DNA from: Adiantum capillus-veneris
Lineage: Eukaryota > Streptophyta > Polypodiopsida > Polypodiales > Pteridaceae
Length of the DNA stretch: 64,000 bases
Direction: 5' to 3'
NCBI GenBank assembly: GCA_014529385.2
Contig: CM043952.1
Location: forward strand, 55,652,619 to 55,716,618
Position numbers and translations under genes: made by a program. Each line of letters opens with the position of its first letter. The first letter of the stretch is position 1. The notes beneath the pieces are model-generated. The model saw only the letters and a list, made by a program, of their open reading frames with translations. It did not search any database and was not told the DNA's origin. Below are positions 43,804 through 55,289 of this stretch, piece by piece.

Positions 43804-43807
43804 TTAA

Positions 43808-44121
43808 CTCCCAAAGGCCGTGCACCATATCTGCGGTCATACACCATACCATGGTGGCTTCAAGAATCAACTTTCAACAAGGGGCTAAGAGAAATCTTAA
43901 GCCCACGGAAAACAAGGACTGCAACGTGCCTAAGGGGAAGGACAACGTCCAATAGTCTCCTAAAGGCAACTCCAACAACAAAAAACCTAAGGAGAAGGGA
44001 GTTTATAAAGGGGAAAAAAAATCTCTCCTGAAGAGCTAGAGCGTTATCGTAAAGATAACCACTATTTCAAGTGCGGGGAGCAAGGGTATACCTATCGTGC
44101 TTGTCCCCACAAGAATACATG
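43808..44121 (+). pseudogene. Gypsy gag C-terminus with damaged zinc knuckle
   Basis: Continuation of gag after the inserted element: SQRPCTISAVIHHTMVASRI, then a Lys/Asn-rich stretch and a knuckle at about 44063-44103 reading FKCGEQGYTYRAC. The first Cys is lost (precedes as YF) and the His is Tyr, so two of four zinc ligands are missing. A stop follows at 44120. Confidence 0.78.
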
Positions 44122-44129
44122 AAATGATC

Positions 44130-44795
44130 CTCCTAGAGCTACCTTGGTCAAAATTCAAGAAGAGGATGCTCATCACAAAGGATCTCCTATATGCCATGCT
44201 TGGGGAAAGTTAAGAGAACATGATGCTTTCATTCTCTTTGACCCTGGTTCTACTCATGATTCCATATCCACATAGCTGGCCACCAAGCTAGGAATCCAAG
44301 CTTATGAGATGGGAGATGTTCTACCTACCGATGGTGCTTTCAAGGGGCAAGAAGCCTCGATCACTCCCTTAATTGGGAAATTGAGGCTCCATGTCCAAAG
44401 CTATGTGGACAAGGAGGATTTCTTTATCTCTCTTCTTCATCTCTCCTCTCAAGCATGAGGATGTAATCCTAGGGGCACCATGGTTTGATCGCATAGCTGC
44501 CACTTTTAAATTCCTTGAAAGGAAAATCTACTTTAGGTTCAAGGAAAAAGATATGTACATAGATGCTAAGGAGTTGGGTAACACCATACCCATTGTACAT
44601 AAGCAAGCTTTTAATAAGTCAATAAAGAGCTCTATTTCCGTGTACATGATTTTTGTTAAAGATTCTCAAAATGAACCTAATGTTTTAGCAAAAGAAAATA
44701 TAAACAATCACCAGGAATTAGAGTTATCCAATTTTCTCAAGGGATTTCAAGATGTTTTTATTGACGACATCCCTTGTGAACTACCTCCTAAATGA
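44130..44795 (+). pseudogene. Gypsy protease and linker
   Basis: FILFDPGSTHDSIS near 44228-44263 is the aspartic protease active-site segment (usual LIDSGSTHNFI; DPG here). KHEDVILGAPWFDRIAATF (about 44450) is the conserved end of protease and linker to RT. ELSNFLKGFQDVFIDDIPCELPP marks the RT approach. A frameshift lies near 44440. The linker segment (44391-44795) is otherwise open. Confidence 0.82.
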
Positions 44796-45460
44796 GGGGA
44801 TGACGACCATGCAATTGAACTTCTTCCAGGAAGCTTGCCGCCTAATAGACTTCCTTACCGAGTTTCTCAAGCTCAACAAGAGGAGATTATGCGGCAATGC
44901 ATGAGTTGGTTGAGAAAGGCATGGTTAGGCCTAGCTCATCTCCATTTTGTTCACCAGTATTATTAGTGCGAAAGAAAAATGGCACATATCGTATGTATGT
45001 CGACTATAGAGCATGTAATAGGATCACTATCAAGAATAGGTTTCCCATTCCACAAGTAGAAGACCTATTTGATAAGCTACAGGGGTCACCTACTTCAGTA
45101 GAATTGACCTAAAAAGTGGCTACCATCAAACAAGGATAGTTGATCAAGACATTGTAAAGACCGCATTTCGTACTACGTTTGGTCTTTATGAGTACATTGT
45201 CATGCCTTTTGGCTTGACCAATGCACCATCCACATTTAATCATATGATGGAGAAGCTATTCAGGCCTCACTTAACCTTTATTGGAGTGTTCTTTGATGAT
45301 ATAATCATCTACTTTAATTCATTAGACAAACACAAGCAACATCTCCAGGTGATATTTAAAGTTTTACGAGAGAATAAAACTTTATATTAATCAAAAGAAA
45401 AGTGAATTTTTCTTTCAAGAGATTCAATATTTAGGTCACATTATCTCTCAAGATGGCATC
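44796..45460 (+). pseudogene. Gypsy reverse transcriptase (frameshifted)
   Basis: Conserved order: VEKGMVRPSSSPFCSPVLLVRKKNG, YRACNRITIKNRFPIPQVEDL, then in a second frame KTAFRTTFGLYEYIVMPFGLTNAPSTF and VFFDDIIIY. The catalytic box is FFDD in place of YxDD (usual YLDD or YIDD); both Asp are kept. Frameshifts lie near 45070 and 45390, so no functional enzyme is encoded. Confidence 0.9.
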
Positions 45461-45463
45461 CAA

Positions 45464-46474
45464 ATGGATTTATCAAAGCTAGAGGTAATAAAAGAATGGC
45501 CTAATCCAAGGAATCTGCATCAACTAAGAAGCTTTATAGGTATGTGTGCATACTATAGACACTTCATAGAAAAGTTCTCACAAATTGCAGGACCATTACA
45601 TGACCTAACAAAGAAAAACATTAGGTATACATGGTCTACCAAGGAGAACAATGCTTTCGAAAAGCTTAAAGTGAAGCTTATCTCTCAACCTGTGCTTATA
45701 CTACCAGATCTCTCCAAGCCATTTGAGGTCCAATGTGACGCTTGTGGTGATTGCCTTGGAGCTGTTTTGTTTCAAGAAGGGCACGCCATAGCCTACAAAA
45801 GTCGAAGGCTCGACCCTGTTGAGCAAGCTCTAGGGATATATGAGAAGGAACTCTTAGCAGTTCTACATGCTCTAGACTCGTGGAAGCACTATTTATTGGG
45901 GACTCCTTTCATTCTGCGAACAGATCACCAAAGCCTTAAGTACTTCATGACGCAGACCAAGCTCTCCGACAAACAAATGAGGTGGAAAAATTTCCTTTTG
46001 CAATTTCATTTTCATATTGCTCACATTACTGGCAAGCACAATCAAGTAGATGATGCACTCTCAAGACAAACGAGAGTGAATGCGGTATCCATAGCAACTC
46101 ACAATGATCTATCTTGTATGATACATGAGTACGCTATCGATCCCGATTTCAAAGATGTGATTTCAGCCCTTGCACTAGGGAAGAAGGAAGAACCATTTAC
46201 TCTACAAGATGTTTATCTTCTCTATGGCAATAGACTATGCATTATGAAATCACTATGTGAGAAAGTAATGTATGAATCTCATGCTCCTCCTTATGCAGGG
46301 CATAGAGGGATTCAGTCTACCCTAAAAGGGATAGAAACATATTTCTATTGGCTTGCCATGAAAGCAAACATACAGGAGTATGCTCCAAAATGTGTGGTAT
46401 GCCAAAAGACAAAGTTTGATAGAGGGAAGCAACCTGGATTGCTTCAACCTTTGCCAATCCCTAATTCACCATAG
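45464..46474 (+). CDS. Gypsy RT thumb, RNase H and integrase zinc domain (336 codons)
   Basis: The longest intact pol ORF. It begins in the RT connection (RSFIGMCAYYRHFIEKFSQIA), then RNase H with catalytic residues in FEVQCDACGDCLGAVL (Asp), YEKELLAVLHAL (Glu), LRTDHQSLKYF (Asp) and HNQVDDALSR (Asp). It ends in the integrase HHCC zinc-finger region (YAGHRGIQSTL ... CVVCQKTK) and stops at LPIPNSP. RNase H removes template RNA during reverse transcription. It is a fragment of a polyprotein, so an open frame does not mean it is made. The same region on the minus strand at 58.3-59.1 kb is a sister copy. Confidence 0.88.
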   Translation: MDLSKLEVIKEWPNPRNLHQLRSFIGMCAYYRHFIEKFSQIAGPLHDLTKKNIRYTWSTKENNAFEKLKVKLISQPVLILPDLSKPFEVQCDACGDCLGAVLFQEGHAIAYKSRRLDPVEQALGIYEKELLAVLHALDSWKHYLLGTPFILRTDHQSLKYFMTQTKLSDKQMRWKNFLLQFHFHIAHITGKHNQVDDALSRQTRVNAVSIATHNDLSCMIHEYAIDPDFKDVISALALGKKEEPFTLQDVYLLYGNRLCIMKSLCEKVMYESHAPPYAGHRGIQSTLKGIETYFYWLAMKANIQEYAPKCVVCQKTKFDRGKQPGLLQPLPIPNSP

Positions 46475-47100
46475 GAGAGCATATCCATGGATTTTCTCTT
46501 TGGATTTCCCAAGTCTATCCATGGGAATATATGAATATGGATGATAGTAGACAGGTTAGAAACAAGCACATTTCATATCGATTAAAAAGACTATTAAGGC
46601 CCATCAAATGGCAACCCTCTTTATATCACAAATCTTCAAGTACCATGGCTTGCCAATGTCTATAGTGTCGAATATAGATCCTAGAATGACCAGTAATTTC
46701 TAAAAGGGTCTCTTTGAGAATTTAGGTATAAGGCTAAACTTCTCTTCGGCCTATCATTCCCAAATGGATGGCCAAAGTGAAATAGCTAACCTAACAATTC
46801 TTGATCTACTAAAATCTTACGTCACAGAAGTAGATCAAAAGTCCCAATGGGAGAAGTACTTGCCTTTAGTGGAGTATGCTTACACTAACACTGTACATAC
46901 TTCCACGGAAACATCACCTTTTGAGGTGATAGAGGGAAGATAAAAAAGTCCCTTGCTACTCAAGGTACAAGGGAAGATCTTCGTTTGCAGATGAATCTTT
47001 TCAAAAGATTAAGGATGCTATATCCATCTCTCAGCAAAAGAAAAAGGTTGCTACTGATAAGCACAGAAGAGCCCAAGCCTTAAAACAAAATGATAGGGTC
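46475..47100 (+). pseudogene. Gypsy integrase catalytic core (degraded)
   Basis: ESISMDFLFGFPKSIHGN carries the first Asp, and motifs around DPRMTSNF and HSQMDGQSEIANL correspond to the second Asp and the Glu region. They are scattered over all three frames with stops (for example in the EG-R segment near 46940). Confidence 0.78.
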
Positions 47101-47496
47101 TTGCTCAAGTTTCCCAAGGCTCAATTAAGGCACACAACGGGCAAGAATCCTACGGGACACCAAAAGTACTATGCTAAGTTAGAAAATAGGTACTATGGTC
47201 ACTTTCAAATTTTTAGGCCAATCAATGAGATGTCCTATCAACTCAAGTTGCTAAACCATTGGGTCATACACAATGCTTTCCACGTGAGCCTACTAAAGCC
47301 CTATAAAGAAGAGCCACCTCAAGAAGCAATTATTGAAGACCCACCAGAGATCGAGGACCAAGAAGAGGTATTGCAGCCCGAGTCCATTCTCCGACACCAA
47401 GACAAGGTATTACGAGGCGGTAAGACTATCCGACCATATCTTATCAAGTTTAAAAATTATCCTTTTGAAGATGTTGAATGGATGCAAGGCATATAA
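47101..47496 (+). pseudogene. Gypsy integrase C-terminus with chromodomain-like tail
   Basis: 131 open codons. YYAKLENRYYGHFQIFRPINE and YQLKLLNHWVIHNAFHVSLLKPY are the GPY/F-type integrase C-terminal region (usual KLxxRYYGPFxIxxRI, LPxxxxIHxVFHVSxLK). The tail EDQEEVLQPESILRHQDKV and YLIKFKNYPFEDVEWM matches the plant chromovirus chromodomain-like end, thought to target heterochromatin. Confidence 0.85.
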
Positions 47497-47901
47497 TTAA
47501 AGGATAACCTAAACCTTGTCAATGCTTACAATGATTCCCTAGAGTAAGCAAATGTAAATATGTTTTCATAAACAAAGTTTTTGTCTTATAATACTCTCTT
47601 TTTCTTTATTGTGCGCACATGTTAATGAGTATGCATGCTTAGGATCATGTTTGTGGAGACGACGTCTTTCAAACACCAAGTAGAGCTTGTCACTCTACTA
47701 TGGAAGATTGATACGAACTAATGTGCAGACATGCTTGCGGCACTTAACGCTCTCAAGCACCAAATGGACTAGTCATCCATTCTGGAACGGTGTCATAGGG
47801 TAAAATAGGGATCCTCTATCCGCTAGCAAACGGGCTAATGACTAGGCTTTCTCTTCTCTACCTCATAGTTAAGGACGACTATGATTTCAAGAGAGAGGTT
47901 A

Positions 47902-48758
47902 TGTCATAAAAACTAATATCTAATATTCCCAAATGATTTTCTGATGTTAAATTGATCATTTAATATGGGGGAAGTACCAGGGGAGTAAAAGCTAGAATAT
48001 TGGTAAGACTGCCAAACCAATCTTTGTCAGGGATCCAAAGGAGGAAAAATAGGGATCCAAAGGGGGACAATCTGCAAAAGAGCAATGTGTTTCAATGGGG
48101 CTTAAAAGACCTAAGGTTCAGCTCCATTAAGACTTCCATAGGCTAAGGTTACAAAAATCAAATCATTTTTCTAATGGCCAAAGCAAGGGGAAAATTGGAT
48201 GGTCATGGGAAGACTAAAAAGTCTTCCCACATCCCTAGAAAGGAGGGGGTGAGCCCTTATTATAGGGGATGAGAGAGAAACACACACACACACACACACT
48301 GTGCAAGGCTCCCCCTTTACACAAAGGGAATACTAGACACACGTCAGGGTCCTAGGCCAGTTGCTCCCAACCTTCCCTCAAATCCTATTGGATGGCCATA
48401 GAGGTGGACCAATGAGAATTAGGCTAGAGTAAATTTAGTCTAATCAATTTAAAAATTCTTTATAAAAGAACCAATAGAAATTAAGCTCCCTAGAAGACTA
48501 TTGGACAGTCTACCAAGGGGTCCAATGAGCATCCAACAGCCCAATAGCTTGCCTGATTCCTATTGGCCATAAGACTAAGAGGTCCACTAGAGAGTTTAAT
48601 TGAAATATTTAATTACCTAACTGTCTCAAGGATATTAACTATGCTACTAATTTGTGATTGGCTAAGCTTTATAGGAGCCAATGGGATGCCAGCATGAGCA
48701 AATAGCAAGAGGGGTCGACCAATATGAGAGATTAGGTTGCATTTTACTCTAACACATT

Positions 48759-48792
<34 letters not shown>

Positions 48793-49451
48793 AGTCATAT
48801 GTGCAATAAGAACTCCATCTCCTTCTCCAAGCATTGAGAAGTGGAGGCCTACAACAACAACTCTTGGCTATGGAATGCAAATCCAACCAAGAGCCAATCT
48901 TCAATGGCATACTCATCTCCTCTACCATGCAAATTACTAAGCTAAGCTATGCTATTAGAGTGATTATGTGAGGATAATACTTCTTTCTCGTAAGATACAT
49001 CTTCTTCCTCTCAATATATCCTCGTTCCCTGCTAGCTCTCACCATTTTTGAAGGTGTGTGAGGTCTTGTGATTGAGGCTAGGGACACCATGTGTGTTTTT
49101 CAAGCATAATTTGGTGCATGAAGCTTCCATATTCATTGCACCAACGATATTTGTCAAGGAACACAAGAATTGTATTCTACAAAAGTCTCCTTTGATGGGA
49201 GAAGCTATAATACAAAGCCTTTATGAAAGGGGGACGGGCTCCATGTAAATCCGGTCCTCAACTGTTGTCAATTGTTCTATTTCTCTCTCTTTTCAAGTAT
49301 TGTCAATGCCAAATTAGCTAGGTGTAAATTGTTATGCTGCTTTCTCAAATCAGGTGCTCTCTCTATGCTCATTAGGAACTTGTTCTTATGAAATTCTCAC
49401 TATGTTATCAATGTCTGCTACACACAAGTTACCAGTGCATTAAATGTTACT
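47902..49451 (+). repeat. 3' LTR of Gypsy
   Basis: About 1,550 bp starting TGTCATAAAAACTAATATC right after a purine-rich tract (CAAGAGAGAGGTTA). It ends TGTTACT rather than the 5' LTR's TGTAACA, then target duplication CGGTG. CA runs lie at about 48281-48298 and 48768-48791. Confidence 0.88.
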
Positions 49452-49711
49452 CGGTGCCTTGGTTTGTTGGAGGATTTCAGCTCTGCCAGCAGTTGTGGTT
49501 CATTAGGTGAAATTTGGACTCACAAAGGGGCCCTTTAAGGAGTTTGACTTTACCTCTCTCTACCAAAATGGACGCATGGATAATTTTTTGCAAACAAATG
49601 TGCTCTCTCTCTCTCTCTCTCTACTTTGTAATCTCTCATGTGTGAAAATATCTCTCTCCATTAAGTAAACTACTTAATTATCTACTTAGCTGCATCATAT
49701 TTCCTAACAAC

Positions 49712-49723
49712 TGGTATCAGAGC
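49712..49723 (+). promoter_or_regulatory. Primer binding site of Copia (initiator-Met type)
   Basis: TGGTATCAGAGC two bases after the LTR end. Confidence 0.92.
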
Positions 49724-49783
49724 AAGGTTTGCTTGTAGCTAAAATTATATCAACGAAAGGATTCCTTGAATTGAGTCGGAGTC

Positions 49784-50640
49784 ATGACGGAGGAAGGGAA
49801 GCTAAAGATTGAGAAGTTCAACGGCAAAAACTGCCAACATTAGAAGATGCAGATTGAAGACTATCTCTACCAGAAGGACATTTATTTGCCACTAGGCGAT
49901 CTTGCGAAGAAGCCCGCAACAAGGGCAGATGAAGCATAGATTGTCCTTGATCGAAAAGCATTAGGAACAATCCGGCTAAGCTTGGCATCAATGGTGGCCT
50001 TCAACATTTCGGAGATGAAGATTGTGGAGGACTTGATGAAATCACTTGACGGCCTCTATGAGAAACCATCTGCATCTAATAAGGTATTTCTCATGAAGTG
50101 CTTGCTCAATCTAAAGATGGCAGAGAATGGTTCAGTTGCAAAACACCTAAATGACAACATAAGTCAACTTCGATCGGTGAAAATTAATTTTGATGACGAA
50201 GTGCAAGCTCTCCTTATACTATCGTCTTTATCGGATAGTTGGGACAGCCTTGTGATGGTTGTGAGTAACTCTATCTCTAGCACAAATACTCTTAAGTTTG
50301 ATGATGTTGTGGGTGTTCTCCTAAGCTAGTAAATGCAAAGGAGAAGCACACGAGAATCATCAAGTGTTGTACTGTCGGTGGAAACAAGGGGAAGGCCTAA
50401 AGAGAGGTTCAAAACCGAACGAATCGTGATCGCTCAAGGCGGAGCAAGTCACGCACAGCGCCAGCTCTTGAATGTTGAAACTATGGAAAGAAGGGCCACG
50501 TCACAAAGGATTGTTGGTCCAAGAAGAAGAAGGAGTCGGAGTCTCAAGACAACAAGCCAACATCGGAGGCCAATGTGGCAGGTAAAGTAGAGAAAGATGC
50601 TCTAATTCTCTCATTAGACAATGTGTCTAATTCCTAGATA
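49784..50640 (+). pseudogene. Copia gag with broken zinc knuckle
   Basis: From ATG 49784 (MTEEGKLKIEKFNGKN), with a stop replacing Trp in the usual NFxxW motif, then KIVEDLMKSLDGLYEKPSAS, KVFLMKCLLNLKMAENGSV, LNDNISQLRSVKINFDDEVQ and ALLILSSLSDSWDSL: the full plant Copia capsid pattern. The zinc knuckle near 50471-50518 has a stop (Trp to TGA) and a second Cys changed to Tyr (NYGKKGHVTKDCW). Confidence 0.88.
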
Positions 50641-52060
50641 GTAGATTACGGGGCTTCATTTCATGCGACACCACACAAGCAGCATTTCCAAGATTACACA
50701 AAAGGTAATTTTGGGTATGTATACTTGGGAGATGATGAAACTTGTGAAATTGTCGGCAAAGGTACAATTTGTGTCAAAATTGGCAACATAAATAAATGGA
50801 AGCTTAAAGATGTTAGACATGTTCCTTCTCTTTGCAAAAATTTGATCTCTACAGGACAATTGGACGATGAAGGTCACAACATTGCATTCGAAAACAAACG
50901 GTGGAAGATCTCAGAGGGATCTTTGGTGGTTGCTAAGGGAGAAAAGTTTGGTACACTTTACTTGTGTAGTATCAGTACGCAATCTTCAACTTGTGCTGCA
51001 ATAGCTGCAGAAGTCGACAATGCGTTGTGGCACTATCGGCTCGGGCACATGAGTGCCAAAGGAATGCAAATCCTTCAATCAAAGAATCTTCTACCAGGTT
51101 TGAAAGAAGTGGACTTAGAGTTTTGTGAAGATTGTGTTTATGGTAAACAAAAGAGGGTAAAATTTCTAAAAACAAGAAATGAAAGAAAAAATAAAAAAAT
51201 TAAATTGGTTCATTTTGATGTTTGGGGTCCTACAAGTACACCATCCCTTGGTGGCTCATTGTACAATGTAACATTCATAGACGATGCACTAGAAAAACAT
51301 GGGTTTATGTCATGAAGAATAAATCCGATGTGTTTTCCATATTTCAAAGGTGGAAAGCCTTTGTGGAGAATGAAGTAGGTGCAAAAGTTAAATGCCTCAG
51401 ATCTGACAATAGAGGCAAATATTGCAGCCAAGCTTTTGTGCTAGCAATGGCATTCGGAGGCAAAGGACAACCCCAAGGACACCTCAACAAATGGCATTTC
51501 TGAAAGGATGAACAGAACAATCATGGAGCGAGCACGAAGTATGCGGCTACATGCAGGCGTACCGCTTGAGCTTTGGGCGGAAGCAATAAGGAAATTTGTG
51601 TATTTGATCAACCGATCACCCTCAACGGCATTGGATGGGGGAGTTCCAGAGGAGGAATGGACAGGTAAACCTGTGAATTATTCATTTCTCAAAGTGTTTG
51701 GGTGCGCCGTACGCAAGTTCTGCAAGAAGTGCAGCAAAGAGTGCCGAAGTAGCATTGGAAAGATCACAAGACACTCTACAACTTTGAGTTGATAGCGAAT
51801 CGTGGTTTCCGGCCCGACTGTGCAAACTGTCCCCTTTTGTCTACGTTGAAGTTGAATATGGAGGCTTTCATGCACATAGATAGAAGCCTAAGGTCAAAGC
51901 TAGATGCAACGTCAAAAAAGTGTTTCATTGGCTATGGAGAAGGTGACTTGGGTATCGTCTATGGAATCCTGAAGATGGTAAAATCTTTAGGAGTAGGGAT
52001 GTAATTTTCAACAAACAAACTATGTACAAAGACTACTTGGAAAGAAAACAAACAAAAGAA
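50641..52060 (+). pseudogene. Copia protease, pre-integrase and integrase
   Basis: Protease motif IVDYGASFHATPHKQ has Tyr in place of Ser in DSG. The 50725-51315 ORF continues through KLKDVRHVPSLCKNLISTGQ and the pre-integrase zinc ligands (LWHYRLGHMS, FCEDCVYGKQ) into integrase (HFDVWGPT, FIDD). Further frames carry VKCLRSDNRGKYCSQAF, MNRTIMERARSMRLHAGVP and FLKVFGC, then FIGYGEGDLG. Frameshifts lie near 51290, 51500 and 51790. Confidence 0.87.
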
Positions 52061-53550
52061 ATAGGTGATTAGTACATGGAGCTTGAGCATGGTGAAGACT
52101 CAAGGAGTGAAAATGGTGACAATGTGCAACAACATCAACCAAATGAGTAGCCTCAACCTATTCCACAAAGATCTACAAGACCAAGGAGATATTGACTTGA
52201 ATGAAATATTTTCTCATGTCGTAAAAATGAACTCAAGTAGGGTTGTCTTAAGCCTTGTGGCTACTTATGATAATCTTGAGCAAACGGATATAGGTATGGC
52301 ATTATCTCATGGTGACTTAGAGGAGGAAATTTACATGCTTCAACCAAAGGGGTATGAAGTAAAAGGTAAGGAGAGTTTTCAGATTAAAGAAGAGCTCGTA
52401 TTGTTTGAAGCAAGCATCAAGACAGTGGTACTTGAAGTTTGATCGATGGATGTTGGATCATGGATTCACAAGATGCAACTCAGATCATTGCGTCTACACA
52501 AAGAATTTGGGAGATGGGAAGTTCATCATCCTAATGTTGTTTGTTGATGGCATGTTGATTGCAAGTGCTAACATGCAACACATCAAAGACCTAAAAGAGG
52601 AGCTGTCTAAATCTTTTTCAATAAAATATTTAGGTGTTGCAAAGAGGATACTTGGTATGAAGATATCAAGGGACAAGACAAAAAAGATAGTAAATCTATC
52701 TTAAGAGGATTACATCAAGAAGGTACTAGAAAGGTTTGCAATGAAAAATGCAAAAACGATTTCTACACCTTTGGCCAGTCACTTTAAACTAACCAAGGAT
52801 ATGAGTCCAAAGACACAAGAGGAGATAGCCTATATGTTGAAAGTTCCTTATGCTATAGCGGTAGGTTGTCTTATGTATGCTATGGTTTGTACAAGGCGAG
52901 GCATTGCACATGTAGTGGGAGTTGTAAGTAGGTTCATGGAAAACCCAGGTAAAGAGCACTGGCAAGCTGTGAAGTGGATACTTAGGTATCTGAAAGGGAC
53001 AACAACAAATGCTTTGTATTTTGGAGGAAATGATATTTTTCTTCAAGGGTATGCAGATATGGCAGGTGACAAAGGTACTCAAAGGAGCACTACTTGCTAT
53101 GTCCTCATGGTTGGAGGCACAATAGTAAGTTGGGCTTCAAAGCTGCAAAAAGTGGTCTCACTTTCTACCACGGAATCAAAGTATGTAGCAATGACAGAGG
53201 CAAACAAAAAAAATTATGTGGCTTCACAGATTCTTAGAAGAGGTTGGATTCAAACAAGACAATTATATCTTGTACAGTGTTAGCCAAAGTGCTATCCATC
53301 TTGCCAAGAACTCAGCCTTTCATTCAAGGACAAAGCACATTGAGGTGAGATGTCATTTCATACGTACTCTTTTGGAAGAGGGACAACTAAAGCTAGAAAA
53401 TGTGCATACCAGTGAAATCCTACAGACATGTTTACAAAGGTGGTCAACAAGGACAAGTTGAGCTTTTTCTCATCTTCAATCGGTATTCAAGGATAAGAAA
53501 CTAGGATGGAAAGCAGTCACAAATTTGGTTTGGAGATCAGTCTCCAAGTG
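52061..53550 (+). pseudogene. Copia RT and RNase H (degraded)
   Basis: The early RT motifs are missing or shortened (FSHVVKMNSSRVVLSLVATYD, then LEEEIYMLQPKGYEVKGKES). The catalytic box reads LFVDGMLIA, so the second catalytic Asp (usual FVDDM) is Gly. Then SFSIKYLGVAKRILGMKISRD, GCLMYAMVCTRRGIAHVVGV and LRYLKGT, and RNase H: GYADMAGDKGTQRSTTCYV, STTESKYVAMTEA, SQSAIHLAKNSAFHSRTKHI. Frameshifts at about 52440 and 53220. Confidence 0.87.
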
Positions 53551-53932
53551 GGAAATTGTTAAGTATGGAGCGTGATTTACCCTTTGTAATTTTTTGTATA
53601 AAAAACACACATTTGTAAGGCCCTCATTATGAGGACAAGCCACCTTGCTTGAAGAAAGTCTCTTGCCGGAAACCAAATTTTCACGGCCAGTCCGCCGAAA
53701 TATTATGGCCGGACGGCGGCCGAAAACAAAAAATGACCGATCGTTTTGGCCGGTTGGCCAAACGCCGGTGGGCGAAAGTCAATGGCCGGTGGCCGATGGC
53801 CGAATTGAAAGGTGTACTTGTCTTCTCAAGGGCAGACACACATGGGAAGATTGGAGGGTCCAATTTGGACTTGTCAATACAAGGGCGGCTACACACGGTT
53901 GCCTCTCATGAGAGAGGGCAGCCCTTTTGGCC

Positions 53933-53940
53933 TATAAAAG
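53933..53940 (+). promoter_or_regulatory. TATA box of Copia LTR
   Basis: TATAAAAG, about 125 bp downstream of the GGCCG hexamer cluster and 212 bp upstream of the CT tract; a canonical plant core promoter. Confidence 0.75.
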
Positions 53941-54147
53941 GAGGTTTCTTCTACACACAAAAACGGATTGTGAAGCATTCTGGTGCATTGTGAAGTTGAT
54001 TGAGGTGGTGAGAGTGAAGCAAAGCAGGAGCTCCAAAAGGGTATAATCCCTTTGTAATCTACTTCTTGTTTTGAAGTACTAAAGCCATCGAGTGGCTGCT
54101 TTCTCGTGGACGTAACCCACATTGGGGGAACCACGTATATTGTGTGT

Positions 54148-54151
<4 letters not shown>

Positions 54152-54196
<45 letters not shown>
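54152..54196. repeat. (CT)n microsatellite in Copia LTR
   Basis: About 22 CT units; a short homologous CT run is at the truncated 5' LTR near 49600-49621. Confidence 0.93.
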
Positions 54197-54197
<1 letters not shown>

Positions 54198-54276
54198 GTC
54201 TCTCATGTGTGAAAATATCTCTCTCCATTCAGTAAGCTACTCAATTATCTTCTTAGCTACATCATATTTCCTAACA

Positions 54277-55289
54277 TATGAATGCGTGCTCCGATTGCTC
54301 TAGGAACTCCAACAGATCCTCATTAGTGCTACCATGGAATTTTTGGGCCACACAAATCCAAATTGAAGGTATCTAATGACTTCCCCTTGGTAGGGGAACC
54401 AAAAAGCTATGAGGAAGAACAAGAAACAACCCCATTGCCTCTATAGCTTCCCCTCACACACTTTCAAAAGACACCAAGATACAAAATCAATCCAAAGACA
54501 TATTCAAACTCTTTTTGTCTTGAGTCTCCATATCGTAATACTTGTATAGACAAGCTAGTACACACAACACACAAGATCAAGAATTGAAAGGTGAATTAAT
54601 TGATGTTCGACAACAAATTCACCTTATCATGATTCAAAAACCATAAGAAAGCACCAATACACAATCAATGCACAAAACGTTGTAGAAAACCCATCCATTT
54701 GTTGTTGAATGGTTGTGAGAGTGTCCAAAGCATGAGAGTGTCCAAAACATGGAAAACCCCAAACAGACTCATAGATTGTACAATCTCGACATAGGATGAG
54801 AGAGTTATGAGAAAGCATTGATTTTGCACCCAAAAAGCTTAATTTTGACATCTCTCTTGCTCTTTCCTCCTTCTTCAACCCCTAGAATGTGGATCCTCTC
54901 CCCTTTTTGCATGTAGCATAAGCTTTACTTTATGGACAACTTTCCTATCACAAAGTGGCCACTTGCCCTCAAACTACCCAACCTACAAACGTACTTGCTA
55001 TACAAAAACAAATGCATGCACTACGAGAATAATTTTGTGCATGCGTGCACATGCAAAGCAAAGAACAAAAACTAGTTTCCAAAGATATCTAGAATCTTTG
55101 TCTTGTTTTTTTTTCTCCATTTGGATCCTTTTGCACTGCAAGTTGGGCCTTTCCATTGTTGTTGATTTCCATGTCCTCCGATGAATTTTCTCTACAAGTG
55201 ATAAGTGCTAACTTCTGGTTCTTCATCTTGAATGGGAGCAACATCAATGACAAGGTAGCTCCCTTGGGTGAGTGGTATACCCATCAATG
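54277..55289. other. Unclassified spacer
   Basis: No recognised feature. A 35-bp-scale partial duplication (GAGAGTGTCCAAAGCATGAGAGTGTCCAAA) is at about 54717-54750. Confidence 0.4.

Larger units (their letters stand above)
39833..49451 (+). mobile_element. Chromovirus-like Gypsy LTR retrotransposon (decayed, near complete)
   Basis: 9.6-kb element with LTRs at 39833-40861 and 47902-49451 and a perfect 5-bp target duplication CGGTG (39828-39832 and 49452-49456). Domain order is gag, zinc knuckle, protease, RT, RNase H, integrase, chromodomain-like tail, which is the Ty3/Gypsy order. Many stops and frameshifts make it inactive, though RNase H through the integrase zinc region is one 336-codon ORF. 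A DNA element (42466-43803) sits inside gag. A second copy of the family lies on the minus strand at 55.3-59.1 kb. Confidence 0.93.
49580..54276 (+). mobile_element. Tork-like Copia LTR retrotransposon (decayed, 5' LTR truncated)
   Basis: The 3' LTR is complete (53557-54276); the 5' LTR keeps only its last ~130 bp (to 49709, TTCCTAACA). The primer site TGGTATCAGAGC is at 49712-49723. Domain order gag, protease, integrase, RT, RNase H is the Copia order. Because the 5' end is truncated at a CT tract near 49600, no target duplication can be read. Confidence 0.9.
53557..54276 (+). repeat. 3' LTR of Copia with GGCCG-rich U3
   Basis: 720 bp after the polypurine tract CCAAGTGGGAAAT. U3 (53678-53810) is crowded with TGGCCG/CGGCCA hexamers. 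TATAAAAG lies at 53933-53940 and a CT tract at 54152-54196 in the transcribed leader. The end CCTAACA matches 49709. Confidence 0.88.
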
